Source: Petrolisthes cinctipes
Taxonomy: Eukaryota; Arthropoda; Malacostraca; Decapoda; Porcellanidae
Length of the DNA stretch: 64,000 nt
Reading direction: 5' to 3'
Assembly: GCA_033782935.1 (NCBI GenBank)
Contig: JAWQEG010000412.1
Coordinates: 857,501-921,500 of the forward strand
Positions within the stretch are counted from its first letter, which is position 1, and every line of letters starts with the position of its first letter. The notes beneath the pieces are model-generated. The model ran no database searches. It had not been told where the DNA came from and saw only the letters and a list, made by a program, of their open reading frames with translations. The position numbers were made by a program, and so were the translations under genes. This document shows positions 14,389 through 27,451 of the stretch, piece after piece.

Positions 14389-17300
14389 TTAGCATGTTTT
14401 TAGCCTATATCTTGAAAATATTCTAGCACTGTGTAGGCATGAACAGATTGCTTCTGGGACCCCAAAATATTGAATTTTCGGGTGTTTTGAGCCTGAATTT
14501 GAGATATAAACTGGTACAGAAGATACATGCATATATTGACTTTGGGCATCTAAAATATCGATTTTCAGCATGTTTTGGGCCTGTATTTTGAAAATACTTT
14601 AACACTGAGTAAGCATGTACAGATTGCTTCTGGGACCCCAAAATATTGAATTTTCGGGGGTTTTGAGCCTGAATTTGAGATATAAACGGGTACTGAAGAT
14701 GCATGCACATATCGACTTTTGTGCACCTAAAAGATCGATTTTCAGTATGTTTTGAGCATGTATTTTGAAAATACTCTAACACGGAGTAGGCATGTACAGA
14801 TCGCTTCTGGGACCCCTAAATATCGAATTTTCGGGTGTTTTGGGACTGAATTTGAAATATCGACTTTTTGGCACCTAAAAGATCGATTTTTAGCATGTTT
14901 TTAGCCTATATTTTGAAAATAATCTAGCACTGAGTACAGATTGCTTCTGGGACCCCAAAATATTGAATTTTCGGGTGTTTTGAGCCTGAATTTGAGATAT
15001 AAACGGGTACAGAAGATACATGCACATATTGACTTTGGGCACCAAAAATATCGATTTTCAGCATGTTTTGGGCCTGAATTTTGAAAATACTCTAACACGG
15101 AGTAGGCATGTACAGATCGCTTCTGGGACCCCAAAATATCGAATTTTCGGGTGTTTATGGCCAGAATTTGAGATATAAACGGGTACAGAAGATGCATGCA
15201 CATATCGACTTTTAGGCACCTAAAAGATCGATTTTCAGTATGTTTTGAGCATGTATTTTGAAAATACTCTAACACGGAGTAGGCATGTACAGATCGCTTC
15301 TGGGACTCTTAAATATCGAATTTTCGGGTGTTTTGGGACTGAATTTGAGATATCGACTTTTTGGCACCTAAAAGATCGATTTTTAGCATGTTTTTAGCCT
15401 ATATTTTGAAAATATTCTAGCACTGAGTAGGCATGTACAGATTGCTTCAGGGACCCCAAAATATTGAATTTTCGGGTGTTTAGGGCCAGAATTTGAGATA
15501 TCGACTTTTTGGCACCTAAAAGATCGATTTTTAGCATGTTTTTAGCCTATATTTTGAAAATATTCTAGCACTGTACAGATTGCTTCTGGGACCCGAAAAT
15601 ATTGAATTTTCGGGTGTTTTCAGCCTGAATTTGAGATATAAACGGGTACAGAAGATACATGCACATATCGACTTTTGGCACCTAAAAGATCGATTTTCAG
15701 TATGTTTTTGGCCTGTATTTTTAAAACACTCTAACACGGAGTAGGCATGTACAGATCGCTTCTGGGACCCCAAAATATCGAATTTTCGGGTGTTTAGGGC
15801 CAGAATTTGAGATATAAACGGGTACAGAAGATGCATGCACATATCGACTTTTGGCACCTAAAAGATCGATTTTCAGTATGTTTTTGGCCTGTATTTTTAA
15901 AATACTCTAACACGGAGTAGGCATGTACAGATACCTTCTGGGACCTCTAAATATCGAATTTTCGGGTGTTTTGGGACTGAATTTGAGATATCGATTTTTT
16001 GGCACATAAAATGTCGATTTTTAGCATGTTTTTAGCCTATATTTTGAAAATATTCTAGCACTGTGTAGGCATGTACAGATTGCTTCTGTGACCCCAAAAT
16101 ATTGAATTTTCGAGTGTTTTGAGCCTGAATTTGAGATATAAACGGGTACAGAAGATACATGCACATATTGACTTTGGGCATCTAAAATATCGATTTCAGC
16201 ATGTTTTGGGCCTGTATTTTGAAAATACTCTAACACTGAGTAGGCATGTACAGATTGCTTCGTGGACCCCAAAATATTGAATTTTCGGGTATTTTGAGCC
16301 TGAATTTGAGATATAAACGGGTACTGAAGATGCATGCACATATCGACTTTTGTGCACCTAAAAGATCGATTTTCGGTATGTTTTGAGCATGTATTTTGAA
16401 AATACTCTTACACGGAGTAGGCATGTACAGATACCTTCTGGGATCCTTAAATATCGAATTTTCGGGTGTTTTGGGACTGAATTTGAGATATCGACTTTTT
16501 GGCACCTAAAATGTCGATTTTTAGCATGTTTTTAGCCTATATTTTGAAAATATTCTAGCACTGTGTAGGCATGTACAGATTGCTTCTGGGACCCCAAAAT
16601 ATTGAATTTTCGGGTGTTTTGAGCCTGAATTTGAGATATAAACTGGTACAGAAGATACATGCATATATTGACTTTGGGCATCTAAAATATCGATTTTCAG
16701 CATGTTTTGGGCCTGTATTTTGAAAATACTCTAACACGGAGTAGGCATGTACAGATTGCTTCTGGGATCCCAAAATATTGAATTTTCGGGTGTTTTGAGC
16801 CTGAATTTGAGATATAAACGGGTACTGAAGATGCATGAACATATCGACTTTTGTGCACCTAAAAGATCGATTTTCAGTATGTTTTGAGCATGTATTTTGA
16901 AAATACTCTAACACGGAGTAGGCATGTACATATCGCTTCTGGGACCCCTAAATATCGAATTTTCGGGTGTTTTGGGACTGAATTTGAGATATCGACTTTT
17001 TGGCACCTAAAAGATCGATTTTTAGCATGTTTTTAGCCTATATTTTGAAAATATTCTAGCACTGTACAGATTGCTTCTGGGACCCGAAAATATTGAATTT
17101 TCGAGTGTTTTGAGCCAGAATTTGAGATATAAACGGGTACAGAAGATGCATGCACATATCGACTTTTGGCACCTAAAAGATCGATTTTCAGTATGTTTTT
17201 GGCCTGTATTTTTAAAACACTCTAACACGGAGTAGGCATGTACAGATCGCTTCTGGGACCCCAAAATATCGAATTTTCGGGTGTTTAGGGCCAGAATTTG

Positions 17301-20300
17301 AGATATAAACGGGTACAGAAGACGCATGCACATATCGACTTTTGGCACCTAAAAGATCGATTTTCAGTATGTTTTTTGCCTGTATTTTTAAAATACTCTA
17401 ACACGGAGTAGGCATGTACAGATACCTTCTGGGACCTCTAAATATCGAATTTTCGGGTGTTTTGGGACTGAATTTGAGATATCGATTTTTTTTCACCTAA
17501 AATGTCGATTTTTAGCATGTTTTTAGCCTATATCTTGAAAATATTCTAGCACTGTGTAGGCATGAACAGATTGCTTCTGGGACCCCAAAATATTGAATTT
17601 TCTGGTGTTTTGAGCCTGAATTTGAGATATAAACTGGTACAGAAGATACATGCATATATTGACTTTGGGCATCTAAAATATCGATTTTCAGCATGTTTTG
17701 GGCCTGTATTTTGAAAATACTCTAACACTGAGTAAGCATGTACAGATTGCTTCTGGGACCCCAAAATATTGAATTTTCGGTGGTTTTGAGCCTGAATTAG
17801 AGATATAAACGGGTACTGAAGATGCATGCACATATCGACTTTTGTGCACCTAAAAGATCGATTTTCAGTATGTTTTGAGCATGTATTTTGAAAATACTCT
17901 AACACGGAGTAGGCATGTACAGATCGCTTCTGGGACCCCTAAATATCGAATTTTCGGGTGTTTTGGGACTGAATTTGAGATATCGACTTTTTGGCACCTA
18001 AAAGATCGATTTTTAGCATGTTTTTAGCCTATATTTTGAAAATATTCTAGCGCTGAGTACAGATTGCTTCTGGGACCCCAAAATATTGAATTTTCGGGTG
18101 TTTTGAGCCTGAATTTGAGATATAAACGGGTACAGAAGATACATGCACATATTGACTTTGGGCACCAAAAATATCGATTTTCAGCATGTTTTGGGCCTGA
18201 ATTTTGAAAATACTCTAACACGGAGTAGGCATGTACAGATCGCTTCTGGGACCCCAAAATATCGAATTTTCGGGTGTTTAGGGCCAGAATTAGATATGCA
18301 CATATCGACTTTTGGGCACCTAAAAGATCGATTTTCAGTATGTTTTTGGCCTGTATTTTGAAAATACTCTAACACTGAGTAGGCATGTACAGATTGCTTC
18401 TGGGACCCCAAAATATTGAATTTTCGGGTGTTTTGAGCCTGAATTTGAGATATAAACGGGTACTGAAGATGCATGCACATATCGACTTTTGTGCACCTAA
18501 AAGATCGATTTTCATTATGTTTTGAGCATGTATTTTGAAAATATTCTAACACGGAGTAGGCATGTACAGATCGCTTCTGGGACCCCTAAATATCGAATTT
18601 TCGGGTGTTTTGGGACTGAATTTGAGATATCGACTTTTGTGCACCTAAAAGATCGATTTTTAGCATGTTTTTAGCCTATATTTTGAAAATATTCTAGCAC
18701 TGAGTAGGCATGTACAGATTGCTTCTGGGACCCCAAAATATTGAATTTTCGGGTGTTTTGAGCCTGAATTTGAGATATAAACGGGTACAGAAGATACATG
18801 CACATATTGACTTTGGGCACAAAAAATATCGATTTTTAGCATGTTTTGGGCCTGAATTTTGAAAATACTCTAACACTGAGTAGGCATGTACAGATTGCTT
18901 CTGGGACCCCAAAATATTGAATTTTCGGGTGTTTTGAGCCTGAATTTGAGATATAAACAGGTACTGAAGATGCATGCACATATCGACTTTTGTGCACCTA
19001 AAAGATTGATTTTCATTATGTTTTGAGCATGTATTTTGAAAATACTCTAACACGGAGTAGGCATGTACAGATCGCTTCTGGGACCCCTAAATATCGAATT
19101 TTCGGGTGTTTTGGGACTGAATTTGAGATATTGACTTTTTGGCATATAAAAGATCGATTTTTAGCATGTTTTTAGCCTATATTTTGAAAATATTCTAGCA
19201 CTGAGTAGGCATGTACAGATTGCTTCTGGGACCCCAAAATATTGAATTTTCGGGTGTTTTGAGCCTGAATTTGAGATATAAACGGGTACAGAAGATACAT
19301 GCACATATTGACTTTGGGCACCAAAAATATCGATTTTCAGCTTGTTTTGGGCCTGAATTTTGAAAATACTCTAACACGGAGTAGGCATGTACAGATCGCT
19401 TCTGGGACCCCAAAATATCGAATTTTCGGGTGTTTAGGGCCAGAATTTGAGATATAAACGGGTACAGAAGATGCATGCACATATCGACTTTTGTGCACCT
19501 AAAAGATCGATTTTCAGTATGTTTTTGGCCTGTATTTTGAAAATACTCTAACACGGAGTAGGCATGTACAGATACCTTCTGGGACCTCTAAATATCGAAT
19601 TTTCGGGTGTTTTGGGACTGAATTTGAGATATCGATTTTTTGGCACCTAAAATGTCGATTTTTAGCATGTTTTTAGCCTATATTTTGAAAATATTCTAGC
19701 ACTGTGTAGGCATGTACAGATTGCTTCTGGGACCCCAAAATATTGAATTTTTGGGTGTTTTGAGCCTGAATTTGAGATATAAACGGGTACAGAAGATACA
19801 TGCACATATTGACTATGGGCATCTAAAATATCGATTTTCAGCATGTTTTGGGCCTGTATTTTGAAAATACTCTAACACGGAGTAGGCATGTACAGATTGC
19901 TTCTGGGACCCCAAAATATTGAATTTTCGGGTGTTTTGAGCCTGAATTTGAGATATAAACGGGTACTGAAGATGCATGCACATATCGACTTTTGTGCACC
20001 TAAAAGATCGATTTTCAGTATGTTTTGAGCATGTATTTTGAAAATACTCTAACACGGAGTAGGCATGTACAGATCGCTTCTGGGACCCCTAAATATCGAA
20101 TTTTCGGGTGTTTTGGGACTGAATTTGAGATATCGACTTTTTGGCACCTAAAAGATCGATTTTTAGCATGTTTTTAGCCTATATTTTGAAAATATTCTAG
20201 CACTGTACAGATTGCTTCTGGGACCCGAAAATATTGAATTTTCGGGTGTTTTGAGCCAGAATTTGAGATATAAACGGGTACAGAAGATGCATGCACATAT

Positions 20301-22330
20301 CGACTTTTGGCACCTAAAAGATCGATTTTCAGTATGTTTTTGGCCTGTATTTTTAAAACACTCTAACACGGAGTAGGCATGTACAGATCGCTTCTGGGAC
20401 CCCAAAATATCGAATTTTCGGGTGTTTAGGGCCAGAATTTGAGATATAAACGGGTACAGAAGACGCATGCACATATCGACTTTTGGCACCTAAAAGATCG
20501 ATTTTCAGTATGTTTTTGGCCTGTATTTTTAAAATACTCTAACACGGAGTAGGCATGTACAGATACCTTCTGGGACCTCTAAATATCGAATTTTCAGGTG
20601 TTTTGGGACTGAATTTGAGATATCGATTTTTTGGCACCTAAAATGTCGATTTTTAGCATGTTTTTAGCCTATATCTTGAAAATATTCTAGCACTGTGTAG
20701 GCATGAACAGATTGCTTCTGGGACCCCAAAATATTGAATTTTCGGGTGTTTTGAGCCTGAATTTGAGATATAAACGGGTACTGAAGATGCATGCACATAT
20801 CGACTTTTGTGCACCTAAAAGATCGATTTTCATTATGTTTTGAGCATGTATTTTGAAAATACTCTAACACGGAGTAGGCATGTACAGATCGCTTCTGGGA
20901 CCCCTAAATATCGAATTTTCGGGTGTTTTGGGACTGAATTTGAGATATCGACTTTTTGGCACCTAAAAGATCGATTTTTAGCATGTTTTTAGCCTATATT
21001 TTGAAAATATTCTAGCACTGAGTAGGCATGTACAGATTGCTTCTGGGACCCCAAAATATTGAATTTTCGGGTGTTTTGAGCCTGAATTTGAGATATAAAC
21101 GGGTATAGAAGATACATGCACATATTGACTTTGGGCACCAAAAATATCGATTTTTAGCATGTTTTGGGCCTGAATTTTGAAAATACTCTAACACTGAGTA
21201 GGCATGTACAGATTGCTTCTGGGACCCCATATTATTGAATTTTCGGGTGTTTTGAGCCTGAATTTGAGATATAAACAGGTACTGAAGATGCATGCACATA
21301 TCGACTTTTGTGCACCTAAAAGATCGATTTTCATTATGTTTTGAGCATGTATTTTGAAAATACTCTAACACGGAGTAGGCATGTACAGATCGCTTCTGGG
21401 ACCCCTAAATATCGAATTTTCGGGTGTTTTGGGACTGAATTTGAGATATTGACTTTTTGGCATATAAAAGATCGATTTTTAGCATGTTTTTAGCCTATAT
21501 TTTGAAAATATTCTAGCACTGAGTAGGCATGTACAGATTGCTTCTGGGACCCCAAAATATTGAATTTTCGGGTGTTTTGAGCCTGAATTTGAGATATAAA
21601 CGGGTACAGAAGATACATGCACATATTGACTTTGGGCACCAAAAATATCGATTTTCAGCATGTTTTGGGCCAGAATTTTGAAAATACTCTAACACGGAGT
21701 AGGCATGTACAGATTGCTTCTGGGACCCCAAAATATTGAATTTTTGGGTGTTTTGAGCCTGAATTTGAGATATAAACGGGTACAGAAGATACATGCACAT
21801 ATTGACTATGGGCATCTAAAATATCGATTTTCAGCATGTTTTGGGCCAGAATTTTGAAAATACTCTAACACGGAGTAGGCATGTACAGATACCTTCTGGG
21901 ACCTCTAGATATCGAATTTTCGGGTGTTTTGAGCCTGAATTTGAGATATAAACGGGTACAGAAGATACATGCACATATTGACTTTGGGCATCTAAAATAT
22001 CGATTTCAGCATGTTTTGGGCCTGTATTTTGAAAATACTCTAACACTGAGTAAGCATGTACAGATTGCTTCTGGGACCCCAAAATATTGAATTTTCGGGG
22101 GTTTTGAGCCTGAATTAGAGATATAAACGGGTACTGAAGATGCATGCACATATCGACTTTTGTGCACCTAAAAGATCGATTTTCAGTATGTTTTGAGCAT
22201 GTATTTTGAAAATACTCTAACACGGAGTAGGCATGTACAGATCGCTTCTGGGACCCCTAAATATCGAATTTTCGGGTGTTTTGGGACTGAATTTGAGATA
22301 TCGACTTTTTGGCACCTAAAAGATCGATTT
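14389..22330 (+). repeat. Mosaic array carrying a marked segment shared with later copies
   Basis: A segment marked by TATCTTGAAAATATT, GGCATGAACAG and AACTGGTACAG..ACATGCATATATTG starts near 14389 and 17512, and recurs near 23322 and 28443; a partial copy lacking the last mark is near 20650. Its M1 is followed by an 8-bp-deleted monomer (CTGAGTACAG near 14933, 18053, 23863, 28984). Lags are 3123, 5810 and 5121 bp. A further block near 18660-19554 recurs near 20978-21479 (lag 2318) and 24624-25518 (lag 5964). Two short monomers lie in tandem near 15.3-15.56 kb. No gene is present. Confidence 0.8.
15413..15560 (+). repeat. Hybrid short monomer (148 bp)
   Basis: The 5' part is M1-like (TATTCTAGCACTGAGTAGG, GATTGC, CCCCAAAATATTG), the middle is M2b-like (GTGTTTAGGGCCAG), and the 3' part is M3 (GAGATATCGACTTTTTGG, TTTTTAGCC). 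It directly follows another short monomer. This is a recombinant unit, consistent with gene conversion or unequal exchange inside the monomer. Confidence 0.75.
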
Positions 22331-25300
22331 TTAGCATGTTTTTAGCCTATATTTTGAAAATATTCTAGCACTGTGTAGGCATGTACAGATTGCTTCTGGG
22401 ACCCCAAAATATTGAATTTTCGGGTGTTTTGAGCCTGAATATGAGATATAAACGGGTACAGAAGATACATACACATATTGACTTTGGGCAACTAAAATAT
22501 CGATTTTCAGCATGTTTTGGGCCTGTATTTTGAAAATACTCTAACACGGAGTAGGCATGTACAGATTGCTTCTGGGATCCCAAAATATTGAATTTTCGGG
22601 TGTTTTGAGCCTGAATTTGAGATATAAACGGGTACTGAAGATGCATGCACATATCGACTTTTGTGCACCTAAAAGATCGATTTTCAGTATGTTTTGAGCA
22701 TGTATTTTGAAAATACTCTAACACGGAGTAGGCATGTACAGATCGCTTCTGGGACCCCTAAATATCGAATTTTCGGGTGTTTTGGGACTGAATTTGAGAT
22801 ATCGACTTTTTGGCACCTAAAAGATCGATTTTTAGCATGTTTTTAGCCTATATTTTGAAAATATTCTAGCACTGTACAGATTGCTTCTGGGACCCGAAAA
22901 TATTGAATTTTCGGGTGTTTTGAGCCTGAATTTGAGATATAAACGGGTACAGAAGATGCATGCACATATCGACTTTTGTCACCTAAAAGATCGATTTTCA
23001 GTATGTTTTTGGCCTGCATTTTTAAAACACTCTAACACGGAGTAGGCATGTACAGATCGCTTCTGGGACCCCAAAATATCGAATTTTCGGGTGTTTAGGG
23101 CCAGAATTTGAGATATAAACGGGTACAGAAGATGCATGCACATATCGACTTTTGGCACCTAAAAGATCGATTTTCAGTATGTTTTTGGCCTGTATTTTTA
23201 AAATACTCTAACACGGAGTAGGCATGTACAGATACCTTCTGGGACCTCTAAATATCGAATTTTCGGGTGTTTTGGGACTGAATTTGAGATATCGATTTTT
23301 GGGCACCTAAAATGTCGATTTTTAGCATGTTTTTAGCCTATATCTTGAAAATATTCTAGCACTGTGTAGGCATGAACAGATTGCTTCTGGGACCCCAAAA
23401 TATTGAATTTTCGGGTGTTTTGAGCCTGAATTTGAGATATAAACTGGTACAGAAGATACATGCATATATTGACTTTGGGCATCTAAAATATCGATTTTCA
23501 GCATGTTTTGGGCCTGTATTTTGAAAATACTCTAACACTGAGTAAGCATGTACAGATTGCTTCTGGGACCCCAAAATATTGAATTTTCGGGGGTTTTGAG
23601 CCTGAATTAGAGATATAAACGGGTACTGAAGATGCATGCACATATCGACTTTTGTGCACCTAAAAGATCGATTTTCAGTATGTTTTGAGCATGTATTTTG
23701 AAAATACTCTAACACGGAGTAGGCATGTACAGATCGCTTCTGGGACCCCTAAATATCGAATTTTCGGGTGTTTTGGGACTGAATTTGAGATATCGACTTT
23801 TTGGCACCTAAAAGATCGATTTTTAGCATGTTTTTAGCCTATATTTTGAAAATATTCTAGCGCTGAGTACAGATTGCTTCTGGGACCCCAAAATATTGAA
23901 TTTTCGGGTGTTTTGAGCCTGAATTTGAGATATAAACGGGTACAGAAGATACATGCACATATTGACTTTGGGCACCAAAAATATCGATTTTCAGCATGTT
24001 TTGAGCATGTATTTTGAAAATACTCTAACACGGAGTAGGCATGTACAGATCGCTTCTGGGACCCCAAAATATCGAATTTTCGGGTGTTTAGGGCCAGAAT
24101 TAGATATGCACATATCGACTTTTGGGCACCTAAAAGATCGATTTTCAGTATATTTTTGGCCTGTATTTTGAAAATACTCTAACACGGAGTAGGCATGTAC
24201 AGATCGCTTCTGGGACCCCAAAATATCGAATTTTCGGGTGTTTAGGGCCAGAATTAGATATGCACATATCGACTTTTGGGCACCTAAAAGATCGATTTTC
24301 AGTATGTTTTTGGCCTGTATTTTGAAAATACTCTAACACTGAGTAGGCATGTACAGATTGCTTCTGGGACCCCAAAATATTGAATTTTCGGGTGTTTTGA
24401 GCCTGAATTTGAGATATAAACGGGTACTGAAGATGCATGCACATATCGACTTTTGTGCACCTAAAAGATCGATTTTCATTATGTTTTGAGCATGTATTTT
24501 GAAAATACTCTAACACGGAGTAGGCATGTACAGATCGCTTCTGGGACCCCTAAATATCGAATTTTCGGGTGTTTTGGGACTGAATTTGAGATATCGACTT
24601 TTTGGCACCTAAAAGATCGATTTTTAGCATGTTTTTAGCCTATATTTTGAAAATATTCTAGCACTGAGTAGGCATGTACAGATTGCTTCTGGGACCCCAA
24701 AATATTGAATTTTCGGGTGTTTTGAGCCTGAATTTGAGATATAAACGGGTACAGAAGATACATGCACATATTGACTTTGGGCACCAAAAATATCGATTTT
24801 TAGCATGTTTTGGGCCTGAATTTTGAAAATACTCTAACACTGAGTAGGCATGTACAGATTGCTTCTGGGACCCCAAAATATTGAATTTTCGGGTGTTTTG
24901 AGCCTGAATTTGAGATATAAACAGGTACTGAAGATGCATGCACATATCGACTTTTGTGCACCTAAAAGATCGATTTTCATTATGTTTTGAGCATGTATTT
25001 TGAAAATACTCTAACACGGAGTAGGCATGTACAGATCGCTTCTGGGACCCCTAAATATCGAATTTTCGGGTGTTTTGGGACTGAATTTGAGAGATTGACT
25101 TTTTGGCATATAAAAGATCGATTTTTAGCATGTTTTTAGCCTATATTTTGAAAATATTCTAGCACTGAGTAGGCATGTACAGATTGCTTCTGGGACCCCA
25201 AAATATTGAATTTTCGGGTGTTTTGAGCCTAAATTTGAGATATAAACGGGTACAGAAGATACATGCACATATTGACTTTGGGCACCAAAAATATCGATTT

Positions 25301-27451
25301 TCAGCATGTTTTGGGCCTGAATTTTGAAAATACTCTAACACGGAGTAGGCATGTACAGATCGCTTCTGGGACCCCAAAATATCGAATTTTCGGGTGTTTA
25401 GGGCCAGAATTTGAGATATAAACGGGTACAGAAGATGCATGCACATATCGACTTTTGGGCACCTAAAAGATCGATTTTCAGTATGTTTTTGGCCTGTATT
25501 TTGAAAATACTCTAACACGGATTAGGCATGTACAGATACCTTCTGGGACCTCTTAATATCGAATTTTCGGGTGTTTTGGGACTGAATTTGAGATATCGAT
25601 TTTTTGGCACCTAAAATGTCGATTTTTAGCATGTTTTTAGCCTATATTTTGAAAATATTCTAGCACTGTGTAGGCATGTACAGATTGCTTCTGGGACCCC
25701 AAAATATTGAATTTTCGGGTGTTTTGAGCCTGAATTTGAGATATAAACGGGTACAGAAGATACATGCACATATTGACTTTGGGAATCTAAAATATTGATT
25801 TTCAGCATGTTTTGGGCCTGAAATTGGAAATACTCTAACACGGAGTAGGCATGTACAGATCGCTTCTGGGACCCCAAAATATCGAATTTTCGGGTGTTTA
25901 GGGCCAGAATTTGAGATATAAACGGGTACTGAAGATGCATTCACATATCGACTTTTGTGCACCTAAAAGATCGATTTTCAGTATGTTTTGAGCATGTATT
26001 TTGAAAATACTCTAACACGGAGTAGGCATGTACAGATCGCTTCTGAGACCCCTAAATATCGAATTTTCGGGTGTTTTGGGACTGAATTTGAGATATTGAC
26101 TTTTTGGCACATAAAAGATCGATTTTTAGCATGTTTTTAGCCTATATTTTGAAAATATTCTAGCACTGAGTAGGCATGTACAGATTGCTTCTGGGACCCC
26201 AAAATATTGAATTTTCGGGTGTTTTGAGCCTGAATTTGAGATATAAACGGGTACAGAAGATACATGCACATATTGACTTTGGGCACCAAAAATATCGATT
26301 TTCAGCATGTTTTGGGCCTGAATTTTGAAAATACTCTAACACGGAGTAGGCATGTACAGATCGCTTCTGGGACCCCAAAATATCGAATTTTCGGGTGTTT
26401 AGGGCCAGAATTTGAGATATAAACGGGTACAGAAGATGCATGCACATATCGACTTTTGGGCACCTAAAAGATCGATTTTCAGTATGTTTTTGGCCTGTAT
26501 TTTGAAAATACTCTAACACGGAGTAGACATGTACAGATACCTTCTGGGACCTCTATATATCGAATTTTAGGGTGTTTTGGGACTGAATTTGATATATCGA
26601 TTTTTTGGCACCTAAAATGTCGATTTTTAGCATGTTTTTAGCCTATATTTTGAAAATATTCTAGCACTGTGTAGGCATGTACAGATTGCTTCTGGGACCC
26701 CAAAATATTGAATTTTCGTGTGTTTTGAGCCTGAATTTGAGATATAAACGGGTACAGAAGATACATGCACATATTGACTTTGGGCACCTAAAAGATCGAT
26801 TTTCAGCATGTTTTGGGCCTGAATTTTGAAAATACTCTAACACGGAGTAGGCATGTACAGATACCTTCTGGGACCACTAAATATCGAATTTTAGGGTGTT
26901 TTGGGACTGAATTTGAGATATCGATTTTTTGGCACCTAATATGTCGATTTTTAGCATGTTTTTAGCCTATATTTTGAAAATATTCTAGCACTGAGTAGGC
27001 ATGTACAGATTGCTTCTGGGACCCCAAAATATTGAATTTTCGGGTGTTTTGAGCCTGAATTTGAGATATAAACGGGTACAGAAGATACATGCACATATTG
27101 ACTTTGGGCTCCAAAAATATCGATTTCCAGCATGTTTTGGGCCTGAATTTTGAAAATACTCTAACACGGAGTAGGCATGTACAGATCGCTTCTGGGACCC
27201 CAAAATATCGAATTTTCGGGTGTTTAGCGCCAGAATTTGAGATATAAACGGGTACAGAAGATGCATGCACATATCGACTTTTGGGCACCTAAAAGATCGA
27301 TTTTCAGTATGTTTTTGGCCTGTATTTTGAAAATACTCTAATACGGAATAGACATGTACAGATACCTTCTGGGACCTCTAAATATCGAATTTTCGGGTGT
27401 TTTGGGACTGAATTTGAGATATCGATTTTTTGGCACCTAAAATGTCGATTT
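22331..27451 (+). repeat. Super-unit 1 of a tandem block duplication (5121 bp)
   Basis: This block starts at an M1 marked by CTGAATATGAGAT (about 22436), ACATACACA (about 22467) and GGGCAACTAAAA (about 22487). All three marks reappear 5121 bp later at the start of the next super-unit. Internal landmarks follow in the same order in both: the TATCTTG segment, the 154-bp monomers, GGCATATAAAAG, GGGAATCTAAAATATTG with CTGAAATTGGAAATAC, TTTTCGTGTG, GATTTCCAGC, TTTAGCGCCAG and CTAATACGGAATAG. Confidence 0.88.
24061..24340 (+). repeat. 154-bp deletion class of monomer (representative pair)
   Basis: Here GGGCCAGAATTAGATATGCAC replaces the usual GAATTTGAGATAT...GATGCATGCAC, a net loss of 23 bp (about 21 bp plus 2 bp) that again removes the AAACGGG segment. 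Copies are near 18290, 24100, 24255, 29221, 29375, 30030 and 30185. The resulting monomer is about 154 bp, distinct from the 148-bp M3. It propagates with the 5.1-5.9 kb block copies and with the local 809-bp duplication. Confidence 0.8.
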